DNA from: Hydractinia symbiolongicarpus | Taxonomy: Eukaryota; Cnidaria; Hydrozoa; Anthoathecata; Hydractiniidae | NCBI RefSeq assembly: GCF_029227915.1 | Contig: NC_079875.1 | Coordinates: forward strand, 18,717,001 to 18,781,000 | Reading direction: 5' to 3' | DNA: 64,000 bases | Shown here: piece by piece, positions 1-14,787 of the stretch | Layout: each line of letters opens with the position of its first letter | Position numbering within the stretch: the first letter of the stretch is position 1 | Program-made: the position numbers and the translations under genes | The notes under the pieces: generated by a model | Database searches by the model: none | Told to the model about the DNA's origin: nothing | Seen by the model: the letters and a program-made list of their open reading frames with translations, nothing else

Positions 1-476
1 TTTTAGTTTTTGCAATATCTTTGCATTCATTGTTTGAAGGTCTTTCAGTTGGTTTAACTGTACACATGGGAACATTAATTCAAATATTAATTGCCTTACT
101 TATACATAAAAGTATCATAGCTTTTTCGATTGGTGTTCAGCTGGTTGATGCTGATTTAAAATCACTTGTTGTTCTTATTTGCTTAGTAATATTTGCCTCA
201 ATGGCTCCGATTGGCGTTGGAATTGGTGTTATAGTATTGGATTATTTAAATAATGTTGTGAAAAAGTTTTCATCTGCTGTCTTGCAGGGCATTGCTACAG
301 GGTCATTTTTGTATGTAACATTTTTTGAAGTTTTGCCGCATGAACTAAACATTCAAGATGAGAAAAAACCTTTAAAAATCCTATTTGTCCTTATTGGATA
401 TAGTTTAACAACTGCTATTTGTTATTATGAAAATAGCTCTAATAAAGTCTATCCAACTGCTGCACCGCCAACTTAA
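1..476 (+). CDS. ZIP-family zinc transporter (SLC39A1/2/3-like), last exon, 5' part outside window
   Basis: This is the C-terminal part of a ZIP (SLC39) metal transporter, which moves zinc into the cytosol across the plasma membrane. The reading frame is open from base 3 to the TAA at 474-476 with no start of its own, so it is a terminal exon. It begins with the family signature HSLFEGLSVGL, the conserved helix IV motif with the metal-binding His and Glu, followed by four further hydrophobic helices. The stretch GSFLYVTFFEVLPHEL matches the late helix of the SLC39A1/2/3 subgroup, and the protein ends shortly after the last helix, as expected. Possible AATAAA-type poly(A) signals follow near 830 and 923. 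The subfamily (ZIP1 versus ZIP3) cannot be told from the tail alone. Confidence 0.9.
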   Translation, partial: LVFAISLHSLFEGLSVGLTVHMGTLIQILIALLIHKSIIAFSIGVQLVDADLKSLVVLICLVIFASMAPIGVGIGVIVLDYLNNVVKKFSSAVLQGIATGSFLYVTFFEVLPHELNIQDEKKPLKILFVLIGYSLTTAICYYENSSNKVYPTAAPPT

Positions 477-1439
477 CAAAAGAAGCAACGCAACATATTT
501 ATGATTCACACGTTTCTTAGTTGTTATATGGAGGTAGCACGAATTTTTATAATTTTAGATTTTAATATTGACTGATTTGTAGTAAAAAAACATATATATA
601 ATTCACACCAATATTTCAAATTGTTCTTGTAAGTTTGTAGTTAGTTAAAAAAATTTAATGCTATAGGTAAGCGTGATAGCCGCTTTTACCTAAAAACATT
701 TTATTAGAAATTAAACAAATATTTTTCTCTGAGTCATCATTTTTTATAGACAACACTGATTACAATTGCGGTTGAAAGAAGTATTAACGTATTGTGGACT
801 TATGTTGTAGTCTTGTGGTGTGCCATGAATTAATAAATTAAATAATTTTTCTTGTATGTTTTGTATCTATTGGAAGTGGATCTATCCTGTCTTTTTTAAT
901 TCCCTGACAAGAGTTCTGTATTGCAATAAAATTTGACACTAGTTTTATATAGAATGTATGTTATTTTTGTTATATTCCCTATCTTAATACCCTTTTGCAT
1001 TGCACATGTATAAAATGTCGTCCTTTACTTGTCATCTATGTTGATAAAAGGTAATATATACTACAGAAAGGAATACATTCTCACACTATATAAAATTAAA
1101 GTGCTTTTAACGTTCATAGCTTTCCATGACTATCAACTAGTAATTCTCATTGCATCTCAGTTTGTTTTTTTAAACAATTGTATTTTTAACTCACAACTTA
1201 ACTTAACTGATGTCATCATATTAAAAAAAAAAAAAAAACCTACATATATCTTTTTTATATAATTAAAACATTCTTACATATCACAAAAACAACATGGCAT
1301 AAAAAAAATAATTTTTTAATTTTTGTGTGTCCAAATTTTGGTCCTCCAAAATCGATAAAAGCATTAACCGTTGCCACCATTATTAAACAAAAGCTAACTT
1401 GGTTTTTACATATTTTTTATAACGTCAAACCAAAACATT
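477..1439. other. AT-rich 3' UTR and intergenic sequence
   Basis: Downstream of the ZIP stop I see only AT-rich sequence with homopolymer runs (A-run near 1222) and no credible coding exon. The small open frame at 1029-1262 has no family features and ends in a poly-lysine from the A-run, so I treat it as chance. Confidence 0.5.
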
Positions 1440-3145
1440 CACTTTTAAGAGCATGTATGAAATTTAAATTTAACTATGTATCATGCATATTTGTTGAGAA
1501 TGAACTAAAAAAGCTTAAGCGTCAAAAGTCAACTGGTTCGGATAATCTTCCGCCAGCTTTATTGAAGGACTGTGCATCTGTGATTGCTGAACCACTGTAT
1601 TATTTAATCAACTTATCATTAGACAACTCAGAAGTATCATCAGTTTGGAAACACGCACTGATCACTCCCATCTTTAAATCAGGATCACCATCTGAACCAA
1701 ATAACTACTGACCAATATCTATATTGTCAAGCCTATCAAAAATACTTAAGAAATCAGTTCATAGCCAACTTATCAGCTATCTAGAAGACAATAATTTATT
1801 ATATCGTTATAAATTTGGTTACCGCAGACGTAGCTCCACGGACATAGCTGCAACATTATTTACTGATAACATCAGAAAAGAGCGTGATAAAGGAAATTTA
1901 GTTGGTGCAATCTTCATTGATTTGTCGAAAGCTTTTGAAACTGTTTCACATAGCATCTTGCTTGAAAAGCTTCACGCATATGGTATTTGTGGCAAAGAGT
2001 TAGAATGGTTTACCCACTACCTATTCAACCGTACACAACAGGTGGTTATTGATAACATCAGATCTAACACTGAGAATGTAAAATGCGGAGTCCCTCAGGG
2101 ATCTATTTTAGGACCGCTTTTATTTTTAATATTCTTTAATGATTTTGAGACCTCGCTTATTGGAGCACGTACTATCCAATTCGCTGACAACACAGTGGTT
2201 TATATTGCTGGAAGCAATGTGAATGATATCGAAGATATTATGAACTCAGAATTAAAAAATATCGAACAGTACCTAATCGATAATGATCTTGTGATTAACT
2301 TAAAAAGAGGAAAAACGGAAGCAATGTTATTCGGAACTAGAAAACAGTTGAATTCAGTATCCCACAAGCTTAAGCTATTTTACAATTTTGTGGAAGTCAA
2401 CACGACAAGCCAGTATAAATATTTGGGTTCGACTCTGGATTCAAAACTATCTGTGCAGGTAAATTTTATCACAGCCTACAAGAAAGCTTCAACAAGGCTT
2501 CGTCTCCTATCAGCATTGAGATCGCAAATTGATGACAACACTGCTACTATTATTTACAACATGATGATACTACCTCTTATCACTTTTAACAGTATCATCA
2601 ACCTTACATTTACAAATACACAACAGAAAAGGCTTGTGTCTCTGGACAACAGAGCGAGAAATGTCACAAAAAATGCAAACATTACATCAATCAAAAGTAT
2701 GATAATAAGAAACGTGTGTTGCGTAGTTCGTAAAAGTTAAATTAGAAGTTGCAAAAAGTGGTTTTTATTACATGGGTGCTGATACATACAACAAGTTGCC
2801 ATTAGATATTAGAAAAGAAATATGTTATGTAACATTTAAAAAGAAATTGAAGCAATACTACATTTAGGTGTATGTTAAAAAATTTTGTTTCTTTGTTTTC
2901 CAGATGTGTCCCATTTGAGTAGCGTCTTTACTCTAAGTTTGTGTCCACACTCAATCATTTTCTCTGCCCTTTGTTTTACATTTTCTTCTATTTTTTCTCA
3001 TATCGTTTTTATTTAGATTTTAATCAAATATTAACTATTTTTTAGCTATTTTTTTAAACAGGACACATTTGTAAAACAGATATTTTATCTAAAATGTTTT
3101 ATCCTGTATAAATATTGATAAATAAAAAATAAAATAAATAAATTC
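1440..3145 (+). mobile_element. CR1/L2-like non-LTR retrotransposon, 5'-truncated and inactivated
   Basis: A reverse transcriptase of a non-LTR (LINE) element. The frame from about 1490 carries the upstream RT motif around KSTGSDNLPPALLKD, then FIDLSKAFETV (usually DLSKAFDTV), GVPQGSILGPLLFLIF, and FADNTVVY where the catalytic FADD has become FADN. An in-frame TGA at 1709-1711 replaces the Arg of the usual RPIS motif, consistent with a CpG decay of CGA to TGA. A further frameshift near 2740 separates the RT body from the typical LINE carboxy end (GADTYNKLPLDIRKE, stop 2865-2867). The 3' end has a short AT-rich repeat tail (ATAAA-type, 3118-3145), as in CR1/L2 elements. No endonuclease is present, so the copy is 5'-truncated. 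Its exact left limit is uncertain. It is a dead copy between ZIP and GALT. Confidence 0.88.
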
Positions 3146-3543
3146 ATTAAATAAGAATTAAGTAAAGCCATTACATTGCACTTTTAAGTTTAAGGCTAAA
3201 TAACATGGAAATGGTTGGAAATAAGTGATGTTATCTTCTGCATGGGCAACTAAGGATCACCTGGGACTAAACCGCATGATTCTACACAATATTTTCATCA
3301 GCGTTTCAAGATTCACACAATACAGGTAAAGGCTAGAAAAATTGTGAAAAAAACCTTTGCGCATCGACAGGTTATTGTGCTGATTTCAATAAAATTTGTT
3401 ATTTCCTTTATGCCTAAGTGGATTTTTCCACATGTGTTATTGATTAGTTACATAATAATAAATAGTTGCACAAGAAATACCTCTGCATAAATGTTCTTCT
3501 TGTTGGATTAATTTTTGCTCCATATTTTAGCTTTGTATAGGTC

Positions 3544-7493
<3,950 letters not shown>

Positions 7494-7498
7494 TGTGC

Positions 7499-7504
7499 AA
7501 TAAA
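7499..7504 (+). terminator. GALT poly(A) signal
   Basis: AATAAA begins 6 bp after the GALT stop codon. It is the canonical hexamer in a sensible position, although in AT-rich DNA such matches are common. Confidence 0.5.
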
Positions 7505-7838
7505 TTGGAATTACCAGAAAAAAGGTACTACAAGCGACTCTGTTGGCTACTTATCGATTATTTCATAATCGACTCGTTGCTACGAAGTATATATACGAAC
7601 TGAAAAAATGTAGTTAATTGAATTTTTTACGACGCTAAATAATATTGTTAAAACGTATCTGTAATCATTTCTGTTTGATGCCGTTGCGTGTGTTAGTAGT
7701 TCGTACTATGACAAGTAATTAAATGATATGGCGAAATACGAACAGGTGCGTAAAGTAAAGGTAAAAACAGTGCTTCTCAACTTTATAAAGCAGTCAAAAC
7801 TTCAGTTGTACAAGGATTTTATATAAACACTTCGTCAA

Positions 7839-7955
7839 GCAATGCATGAATAGTCAGATCAACTTCGATAGATAGATGCAATGCATGAATAGTCAGATAA
7901 ACTTCGATAGATAGATGCAATGCATGAATAGCCATATAAACTGCGATGGATAAAT
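7839..7955. repeat. 39-bp tandem repeat, three copies
   Basis: Three adjacent units starting with GCAATGCATGAATAG at 7839, 7878 and 7917. The first two differ at one base; the third is more diverged. The array lies in the otherwise featureless gap between GALT and the next gene (7505-8107). Confidence 0.85.
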
Positions 7956-8107
7956 TGCGTCACTGTTTTTATCTTTTTAACCAACATTCTTTTATTACAC
8001 CGTTGCGTAGCAATATATAATCAAGTCATTTCATATGCATGTAAATACTTTAGAAGCATAGTGACACAGTGAAAGTGCAGTGGAGAAGACAGGAAAACGG
8101 GAACAGT

Positions 8108-8752
8108 ATGAATTCAATGAACGCTACAGCAACTATGGTAGTTGGAACCACTTCCACTAGTGAACAGGCGCAGCGCTCGTTAGCTAAGATGGCCAAGATG
8201 GCGAATCAAAAGTTGCGGAGGCGTGTGTCTGCTATTGAAAGTCCAAGTGATTTATTGATTGACAATAAGAAAGACGACTTGCTATCAATTTCAACAAAAG
8301 ATGAGAAGTCTTATCAAAACAACTTGTACGAATATGAACACATAACAAAACACAACGAGTCAAATTTAGTCTACAGATTCCTGTACGACACAAAAAAGGG
8401 CTTTAATTGCGCCTTAGAACTATACAATCGCTCGCAATGTGTGAAGATGAATGAGATATGGAAAACCCACGGTCCTTTTTACGAGTGCAAAGGGGCGTTA
8501 CGCGTTGTTCAGCGGATGTGCACACGCTGTAGAGATAGTGACAAACCAAAAACAAAGACCGATTTGTACTATGTGGATTTGACTGAGCGCATAAGAGAGC
8601 GAACAATTTTATGTCACGGCTGTATGGGACGTGTGCTGCTTCAACATGTCGGTACGGACGATGGTAATAACAGGAAGCGTTTAAGTGCTTGGCGAAAGAA
8701 ACAGTGTCTTGGTATTGTTGTGTTACCGAAAGGTGATATCCCCGTTCTGTGA
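8108..8752 (+). CDS. uncharacterised single-exon protein, Cys-rich and basic C-terminal half
   Basis: I do not recognise this protein. The frame is closed upstream by TAG at 8051 and the first ATG is at 8108, giving 214 residues. The N-terminal third is Met/Thr/Ser-rich, followed by a basic stretch (MAKMANQKLRRR) and an acidic linker. The C-terminal part holds a cluster of cysteines: single Cys in NRSQCVKM and FYECKGA, CTRC, CHGC and a final KQCLG. There is no signal peptide or membrane segment. The long intact frame, the structured-looking composition and the spaced CxxC pairs argue for a real gene, perhaps zinc-binding. It sits between GALT and a Penelope-like remnant. It could also be a retrocopy or a lineage-restricted orphan. 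Confidence 0.6.
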   Translation: MNSMNATATMVVGTTSTSEQAQRSLAKMAKMANQKLRRRVSAIESPSDLLIDNKKDDLLSISTKDEKSYQNNLYEYEHITKHNESNLVYRFLYDTKKGFNCALELYNRSQCVKMNEIWKTHGPFYECKGALRVVQRMCTRCRDSDKPKTKTDLYYVDLTERIRERTILCHGCMGRVLLQHVGTDDGNNRKRLSAWRKKQCLGIVVLPKGDIPVL

Positions 8753-9344
8753 CCATGTCACAAAGATGAACTTTCAGAAGTTTACGTTTTATGTAATACA
8801 CGCACCAAGTGTTGCATCCAAGATGTATATTTATTTTTAAAAGCAAAAGAAAAAACAGTGCTATTTGTAGCTTCTACCTTATAAATTATATTTGTCGTGA
8901 GAAAATTAAGCATGTCCTGAATTGGAAGCATTTGTTAACGTGGCGATTAGTACAGCTATTCAGTCAGCTATTGGACATTATTTTAATCTAAAGTCTTCAC
9001 ACACCAGTATTTCTATTCAAATATGAAAATAACTTAACGGGAACCAACATAAGTTCTTTACTCGGTATTATGTTTGTAAGCAATAAAACAGAGAATCACT
9101 TAATCTTCGCTGATATCAACATCCGACATAAGAATAGCTTTTATTTTAAAGAAACTTTATGACGGTATTAAACTTTTTTTTCTCGTCATCAGCTGGTTAT
9201 TGAAAGACGTTTTTTAAGAAATTCATGAGGGATTACAACTATAGCGCTGCCTTATTTTACGGTAATTAGCATTGTCCCTGGGTAACGCCCTTTTCCATCA
9301 CAAACGTTTTTTGTTTTCTTGTACGAAGTGTTGTGTGATAACTT
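8753..9344. other. intergenic, nothing recognised
   Basis: AT-rich sequence after the orphan gene. Short open frames here have no family features. No repeat or RNA gene stands out. Confidence 0.4.
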
Positions 9345-9405
9345 TAATAAAAAACTACACATTTTACGTGTTTCGACATAACGTCATCTTCGGTCTGGAT
9401 ATTTT
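9345..9405 (-). mobile_element. Penelope-like element terminal remnant
   Basis: Read on the minus strand this is GAAGATGACGTTATGTCGAA followed by ACACGTAAAATG and a TTTTATTAAAG run. The combination resembles the terminal region of Penelope-like retroelements. A similar motif is found at 26022-26066 and at the end of the Penelope fragment near 36200. No coding part is attached here. Confidence 0.45.
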
Positions 9406-9664
9406 ACATGAAGCTTGTGATAAATATAGGTACAATAAAAGCAACGAATAAAAGATAAATTGTCAAATAATATAAAGAAATGTGTTGTCGTCATCCGCCA
9501 TCAGTAATGACGTTATTGTGGTTCGCATGAAAATAAAGCAAATTACATTTAGTTTAAATCTTCCACTTATTAGTGCGGCAATGTAATTAATTATATTTTT
9601 GCAGTGTTTTAGTTGGCAGTGTTTTCGATTGGATGATTAGAATTTTCTTTGTAAAAACATACTA

Positions 9665-10233
9665 CAGTGGAATCTCTTTAAAGCGGACACCATTGGTGCA
9701 AAAAAAGTGTCTGTTTTATAGAGGTGTCTGCTTTATAGAGATTGTATCCAAAAATCACTTTAAAATTGTGCCACAAACATGATTTTTTTGTTTATATACG
9801 CGTTTTTTCTTTGTTCTATTCCTTTCAAATCAAGAAAATGAGACATAATTTGATGAATATGAACTTACACTCTACAAAAACAAATATCAACCAACAAATA
9901 CATTGTATTTTATAATCTACTCAAAGAAATCTTGGATTGAAGGTTGCTTTCTTTTTCATATTTAGAGATCCTCCGCTTTAGAGATCCTCGTCAATAATAG
10001 GGCTGCAACAAATTTTATTTTCATGTGTCCGCTTTACACAGAGCTTTTTCAAGGAAAAAAGTCATTTGGTGAAGAAAAAATGTCCGTTTTATTAAGTGTC
10101 CGCCTTATAACTGTCCGTCTTATAGAGATTTTCCTGTGAGAGTTTGACCCGAAATCCGTCCGTTCCAAGGAATAGTGTCCGTTATATAGAGGTGTCCGTT
10201 TTAGACCATGTCCGATATAGAGAGATTCCACTG
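9665..10233. mobile_element. pogo/Tigger-type MITE with CAGTGGAATCTCT termini
   Basis: The left end CAGTGGAATCTCTTTAAAGC and the complement of the right end CAGTGGAATCTCTCTATATC form a terminal inverted repeat. A TA flanks the left end; the right flank is TG, one base from the TA duplication of the Tc1/mariner/pogo superfamily. The CAGTGG start resembles Tigger/pogo ends. The interior has many scattered copies of GTCCGYTTTATAGAG-like words in both halves but no transposase, so it is non-autonomous. A minus-strand open frame here is only a translation of these repeats. Confidence 0.78.
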
Positions 10234-10434
10234 TGGAACATACATAAGTGAAGGAAAAAAATGTTAAAAAAATTTTCTTTACTTGGTAACTCCAGACTCG
10301 CATTGTATTGTTCTTTTAATCTTATGTGGAGAAGTTCAGACCTAGAACATTCTTAATATGTTCTTAATTTTGTCCCAGTCTTTTTAACCAGGCTCTTCGA
10401 ACACAGACAAAAAACGTGTAAGCACAGTATTCCC

Positions 10435-10738
10435 TCGCGAGAATTAAATGCTGCGAATGATCATTTCAATTCTGTTTTACGAGAATTAAAGTTCGTGAAT
10501 GATCATTTCAATGCTGTTTCCTGAGAATTAAAGTTCGTTAATGATCATTTGAATGCTATCACGTGAGAATTAAATTTCGCGAATATTCATTTGAATGCTG
10601 TTACGCAAGAATTAAATTTCGCGAAAATTCATTTCAATGCTGTTTCGCGAGAATTAAATATTTGCGAATGATCATTTCAATGCTTTTTCGTGAGAATTAA
10701 ATTTTTGCGAATGATCATTTCAATGCTGTTTCGCGAGA
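10435..10738. repeat. tandem repeat of about 43 bp, seven copies
   Basis: Consecutive units of the form GCGAGAATTAAATTTCGCGA followed by ATGATCATTTCAATGCTGTT. The copies differ by a few substitutions and one-to-two-base indels, so the array is moderately old. It lies 5' of the ShKT/MAM gene. Confidence 0.85.
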
Positions 10739-10997
10739 CATAACTTTGTGGTAGGCGTTTACGTTGATTCTTATTACTCCAAGGACGTGCTGCGATGGAC
10801 GATGGACACTTTTCTTAGGAACGGTTAAAATGACGATCAAACTTTCATGAAAAAAACTTGATGCAGCGGATAATTAATGTAAACCTTCAGGTTTGTTTAT
10901 ATTTTTTAAGCAAGAGATAAGTATATTTAAAATATAGCTGCTAGTCGGTAGCCTGAAGATAATTATAATTTTGCTTTTCAGTCAGTTTCTTTCAACC

Positions 10998-11110
10998 TTG
11001 TTCCCAGGGCATTTTGCCTTGTTGATTAAGTTGATAGCGGCGAAATTCGTAATAACGGCTTACAGGTCACAAGACCCTGGGAACGAGATTGAGTTTCTTC
11101 CGCGTCCTGG
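10998..11110. repeat. short fold-back with CTTGTTCCCAGGG ends
   Basis: CTTGTTCCCAGGG at 10998 is matched by its near-complement CCCTGGGAACGAG at 11075, about 65 bp later, followed by a third related copy (CCTGGAAACGAGG). It looks like a small inverted-repeat element or two facing fragments of one repeat, without coding capacity. Confidence 0.55.
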
Positions 11111-11314
11111 AAACGAGGTTATGAAAACGACACACGATTATCTGTGTTACCTTGTTTATATTTCAACTCTCCATCCTAAAGTTTAAAAGTGAAAATCGAA
11201 CATCCTTAAGACCAATTCACTCATCATCTCAGACGAAGAGCGTAGTTCGTTAATATGACAAATGTTTTGACACACAAAAAACTTCATTTACTTGCGGTTA
11301 TCGAAAAAGATAAA

Positions 11315-12298
11315 ATGTTTTTAATTGTGATTTTTGTCGTATTATTGCATATTTTCCAAATTTTCGCTCAATCTGGCTGTTACGACACAGACGAAAGTAC
11401 GTGTTACTACTGGCGTATTAGCGGTATGTGCGAGCATCGAAGTTATTATGATCTGATGTACGAAACATGCCGTAGGACGTGTAATTTGTGTCCCAGTGTC
11501 AGCGTCATTCAACCAGCTGTTGTAGTTACAAGTGCTACGAAATGTCAAGACAAAAGAGAGGAATGTCCAGCTTGGAAGAAACATTGTAAGAAGAGCAGTC
11601 AGTATTATAGCTTTATGCAGAAAAACTGTCAAAGATCTTGCCTGTTTTGTGCAGACAAAAATTGCATAAACTCGAACAAAAAGTGTGAACGGTATCAAAG
11701 TTATGGCTACTGCGATCGATACCATAAATATTTTTCCTACATGAAAAGAAATTGCGCCAAAGCGTGTGAGTTTTGTGAACAACATTTGAACGCAACAGTC
11801 ACACAACAAAATCTGACGAAAGAATTTCTGTGTGACTTCGAAAAACATACATGCGACTGGGAAAATCAACATTTCGAGGACACGGCTGATTGGACTGTTG
11901 GTGTTCTTCCAAATGCACCAATCACTGGATACAATAACTCAAATAGTTATTTATACTTGAATACCAAACACAGAGGCTCTCAAGCTAAGCTTTGGTTGCC
12001 ATGGCAACTCGTTTTACCTGAAAGTGTCGAAAAAAAGGGTGTTATGTGTTTCAACATGATGTATCAATTAAACGGAGGGGAGGTCAAAGTAATCCAAACG
12101 GCTGTCCTAACTGCATTTGAAAAGTATCCCAGACCAAGTATACTGTTTTCAACAAAAGTCAAAACGTTAACATGGTCACACGCTCGTTTTAACGTTCATG
12201 TAAGCAAAGACTATTATATAACGTTAATTGGCGAGCATGGGCGGCCAATGTCATTCATTGTAATAGATTATGTGTACTTCACTAACGGAAAATGTTAA
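11315..12298 (+). CDS. secreted protein with three ShKT domains and a MAM domain
   Basis: A single-exon, probably secreted protein of 327 residues. I start it at the second in-frame Met (11315) because this puts a clean signal peptide first (MFLIVIFVVLLHIF, cut near residue 19). The upstream Met at 11255 would add a charged 20-residue leader. Three six-cysteine ShKT domains follow at about residues 22-59, 77-112 and 117-154, each with the usual C...C...C...CxxxCxxC spacing. A MAM domain fills about 171-327, beginning FLCDFEKHTCDWEN and ending VIDYVYF. NAT and NLT glycosylation sequons lie between them. ShKT/MAM combinations occur in cnidarian secreted and matrix proteins, often with an astacin protease; no protease domain is present here. 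ShKT modules also occur in toxins, but the MAM tail suggests an adhesive or structural role (inference). An AG after a pyrimidine-rich stretch at 11231 may be a 5' UTR acceptor. Confidence 0.88.
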   Translation: MFLIVIFVVLLHIFQIFAQSGCYDTDESTCYYWRISGMCEHRSYYDLMYETCRRTCNLCPSVSVIQPAVVVTSATKCQDKREECPAWKKHCKKSSQYYSFMQKNCQRSCLFCADKNCINSNKKCERYQSYGYCDRYHKYFSYMKRNCAKACEFCEQHLNATVTQQNLTKEFLCDFEKHTCDWENQHFEDTADWTVGVLPNAPITGYNNSNSYLYLNTKHRGSQAKLWLPWQLVLPESVEKKGVMCFNMMYQLNGGEVKVIQTAVLTAFEKYPRPSILFSTKVKTLTWSHARFNVHVSKDYYITLIGEHGRPMSFIVIDYVYFTNGKC

Positions 12299-12334
12299 AT
12301 TAATATAAACGCTTTCAGTTTCTCTATTTCTTTA

Positions 12335-13072
12335 CTTAAGGTAGGTTTCCATACGACTGCATTTTCGCTCTAGCGCTAGAAAAAGCTCAAGTTTGAACTG
12401 AATAGAAATCAATTTTCTACTTGAATGTTCACGATAAGATGGCTGATGTAAACAGAAGATACATGTTTTGCTACGAAATTTAAAAATAATAACAACCTTG
12501 TTTTTATGGCAGTATGAAAAGAATACGTAACCGGAAATAACAAAAAAAAGATTTTTCATAAGAAAGGGGTAGCACATTTATTATTTATTGATAATTTGTG
12601 AATTTTTACTTTTTATAAATGTTGCCTTAAAAGTAGCTAGTTATTTTTGATGTTTGTCAGAAAGGTTCGAAAAGAATTTATGAATCACTCAGTCTCCCTG
12701 CTCTACTTTGTATATTCGGACGACTTACCCAGGCCGTTTAAATATAAAAAGCCTAACATATCTTAGGGACGAGAATGCTACTTCACACCATTTTTCTAAA
12801 TAGGTGTTATTATGTGAACTATTATAAAAGTGTAGAAAAAATTATTGCTTTATTGATAATTTCTTGTATACAATGAATTGTTCAATTATTTAAATTTCCT
12901 AAAATTTCATTGGCTGAAAGCTCGATAGAAAAAATACGCGCTAAAAAAGTTAAATGAGTTCAATTTTTGAGAAAAGCTCGGAGCATGTTGTTGCGTCTAT
13001 TCACCAATCATTTTACTTCATTGATCAGTTGCTTAAGCGGAAAATGAAGTCGTATGGAAACCTTTACTTGAG
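12335..13072. mobile_element. PIF/Harbinger-type MITE with TTA duplication
   Basis: The ends are inverted repeats: left CTTAAGGTAGGTTTCCATAC then GACTGCATTTTCGC, right the complement of CTCAAGTAAAGGTTTCCATA then CGACTTCATTTTC. Both are flanked by TTA (12332-12334 and 13073-13075), the 3-bp duplication of PIF/Harbinger elements. The 738-bp interior has no transposase. A decayed Harbinger transposase begins only 345 bp downstream. Confidence 0.8.
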
Positions 13073-13204
13073 TTAACCCCCACCCCTCCCCCCTTGTTTA
13101 TGTATGCTATCTATCTCAACACAGGGTATTGTACCTGAAAACAAAATACTCGAATAACACCACTTTTTAAATCAGGAGATCGTACCAATTTTACTAACTA
13201 TAGG

Positions 13205-13283
13205 CAGAAAAGGATCCTCACGGTAATCATACGACTGAACTCAAAACGTCGTATGTTTACCGTGAGGAATACATCGTTTTCTG
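13205..13283. repeat. long imperfect hairpin
   Basis: CAGAAAA..CCTCACGGTAA.CATACGAC at left pairs with GTCGTATG.TTACCGTGAGG..TTTTCTG at right, leaving a loop of about 10-12 bp. It shares CATACGACT with the ends of the neighbouring MITE and stands just upstream of the Harbinger transposase, so it may be a rearranged element terminus. Confidence 0.65.
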
Positions 13284-13416
13284 TCTGTAAGATAGTCTTT
13301 AAATGTTGTACCTATTTTGAATGTGGAGTTCTACACTTAAACCGCTCTTATTTTTAATCTATGTAATAATGTAAATAAAAAAAACAAATGTAAGTTTTTG
13401 CGCGCTCATTATAAAA

Positions 13417-14787
13417 ATGGTTTGTGAACAAGAAGACGTTGTTTTAATTCTGGCGCTATCGCTGGCAGTAAAAGTGAAGACAAGTCAGTGCAAAAAAAGA
13501 AAGCAACGCAAACGTTTTTGGGTGCGACCATGGTTGTTAGACAGGCAAACGAAAGGGGCTTGCAATAGCATCCTTAGTGAATTAAGATTACAAGACGCTG
13601 AACATTTCCGTTATTCTTCGAAAGAATACGGAAACATTTGTTGTAAGTGATTTCTTTGTTGATCAGAGATTTTGTAGGACAGAGGTAGCGCATCTCTCAT
13701 AACAAGTCCCTTTTCTTTTAGGAACTACTGGAGAAAGTACTTCCGTACATCACTAAAGAAACTACCTCCTGTCGGAAACCGATATCAGCAGAGGAGAAAC
13801 TGTCAGTAACATTGCGATTTCTAGTTTCTGGAGAGTCATATCAAAGTCTGATGTGCCAATTTCGCATGTCGGATAAAACCCTTTCCCTTTTCGTACCTAT
13901 AGTTGCCAGGGCGATTTATCGAGTTCTTAAGAAAGATTATTTACGTTTGCCGCAAACGGAGGAAGAGTGGAAAGCGCTGTCAGACAAAATAAACTTAAAG
14001 TGGCAGTTTTCTAATTACATAGGAGCTCTCGACGGAAAATATATTCCTATTAAGTTACCGCCGAACACCGGATCTACATTTTACAACTATAAAGGATTCT
14101 GAAGTATAGTTCTATTGACACTTGTTGATAGTGAATACAAATTTATCTACGTAGGCGCTGGATGCCAAGGCTGTATTGGCGATGGTGGAGCTTTAAGAAA
14201 TACAGAGTTATATTATTTATTGAGCAATGATAGGTTAGCCCTCCCACCACCGAAGCAACTTCCACTGAGTTAAGATCCAGCGTGGGATCAGCTTGATTTA
14301 CCAGAAATACCTTACGTTATCGTTGGGGATGACGCATTCGCATTATCAAAAAATTTAATGAAGCCTTTTTTCCAAAAACACGCTTTGTGATGCCGAGCGA
14401 ATTTTCAATTACAGGCTTTCAAGGTTTCGAAGAATAAGTGAAAACGCTTTTGGTATTTCATCCGCTAAACTTAGAATCATCAACAGCACAATTAATCTTT
14501 CTCCGAATAAAACAACGAGCCTAGTTATGGCCATCGTAGCGCTACACAATATGCTAATGACGAAGTCTAGAGACTCGTACGCACCTGTTGGTCTTGTCGA
14601 ACAAGAAGATTTACTGACGAACCGAATCGTTCCTGATCAATGGAGGGGAATGGCTGATGTCTCAAATGACTTACAAACTTGCGCACAGAGAAATGCTAGT
14701 TCAAATGCAAAAGAAATACGTGATGTCTTTAAAGATTATTTCATGGGCTCAGGTCAAGTATCTTGGCAATGGAATATGCTTGTATAA
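13417..14787 (+). pseudogene. PIF/Harbinger transposase (HARBI1-like DDE nuclease), decayed
   Basis: The transposase of a PIF/Harbinger DNA transposon, broken into at least three frames. The first piece (13417-13649) is basic; the second (about 13722-14101) has LRFLVSGESYQSL and the first catalytic Asp in GALDGKYIPI, ending at a TGA after YNYKGF where the family has a continuing IVLL strand. The frame then continues with VGAGCQGCIGDGGALRNTELY, and DDAFALSKNLMKPF carries the second Asp. The final piece has the catalytic Glu in RRISENAFGI and the tail MAIVALHNMLM to 14787. A GTAAGT..TTTTAG stretch at 13645-13721 looks like an intron but I could not make the phase close. It pairs with the minus-strand MADF gene next door as in autonomous Harbingers. 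Confidence 0.88.

Noticed and set aside
8403-8846. Minus-strand frame of 147 residues
   Set aside because: Antisense to the orphan gene and without any family feature.
11255-11314. Upstream ATG for the ShKT/MAM protein
   Set aside because: It would put a charged leader before the signal peptide; the downstream Met gives a standard signal sequence.
11342-11872. Minus-strand frame of 176 residues
   Set aside because: Antisense shadow of the ShKT/MAM coding sequence, with the Cys codons producing apparent open reading.
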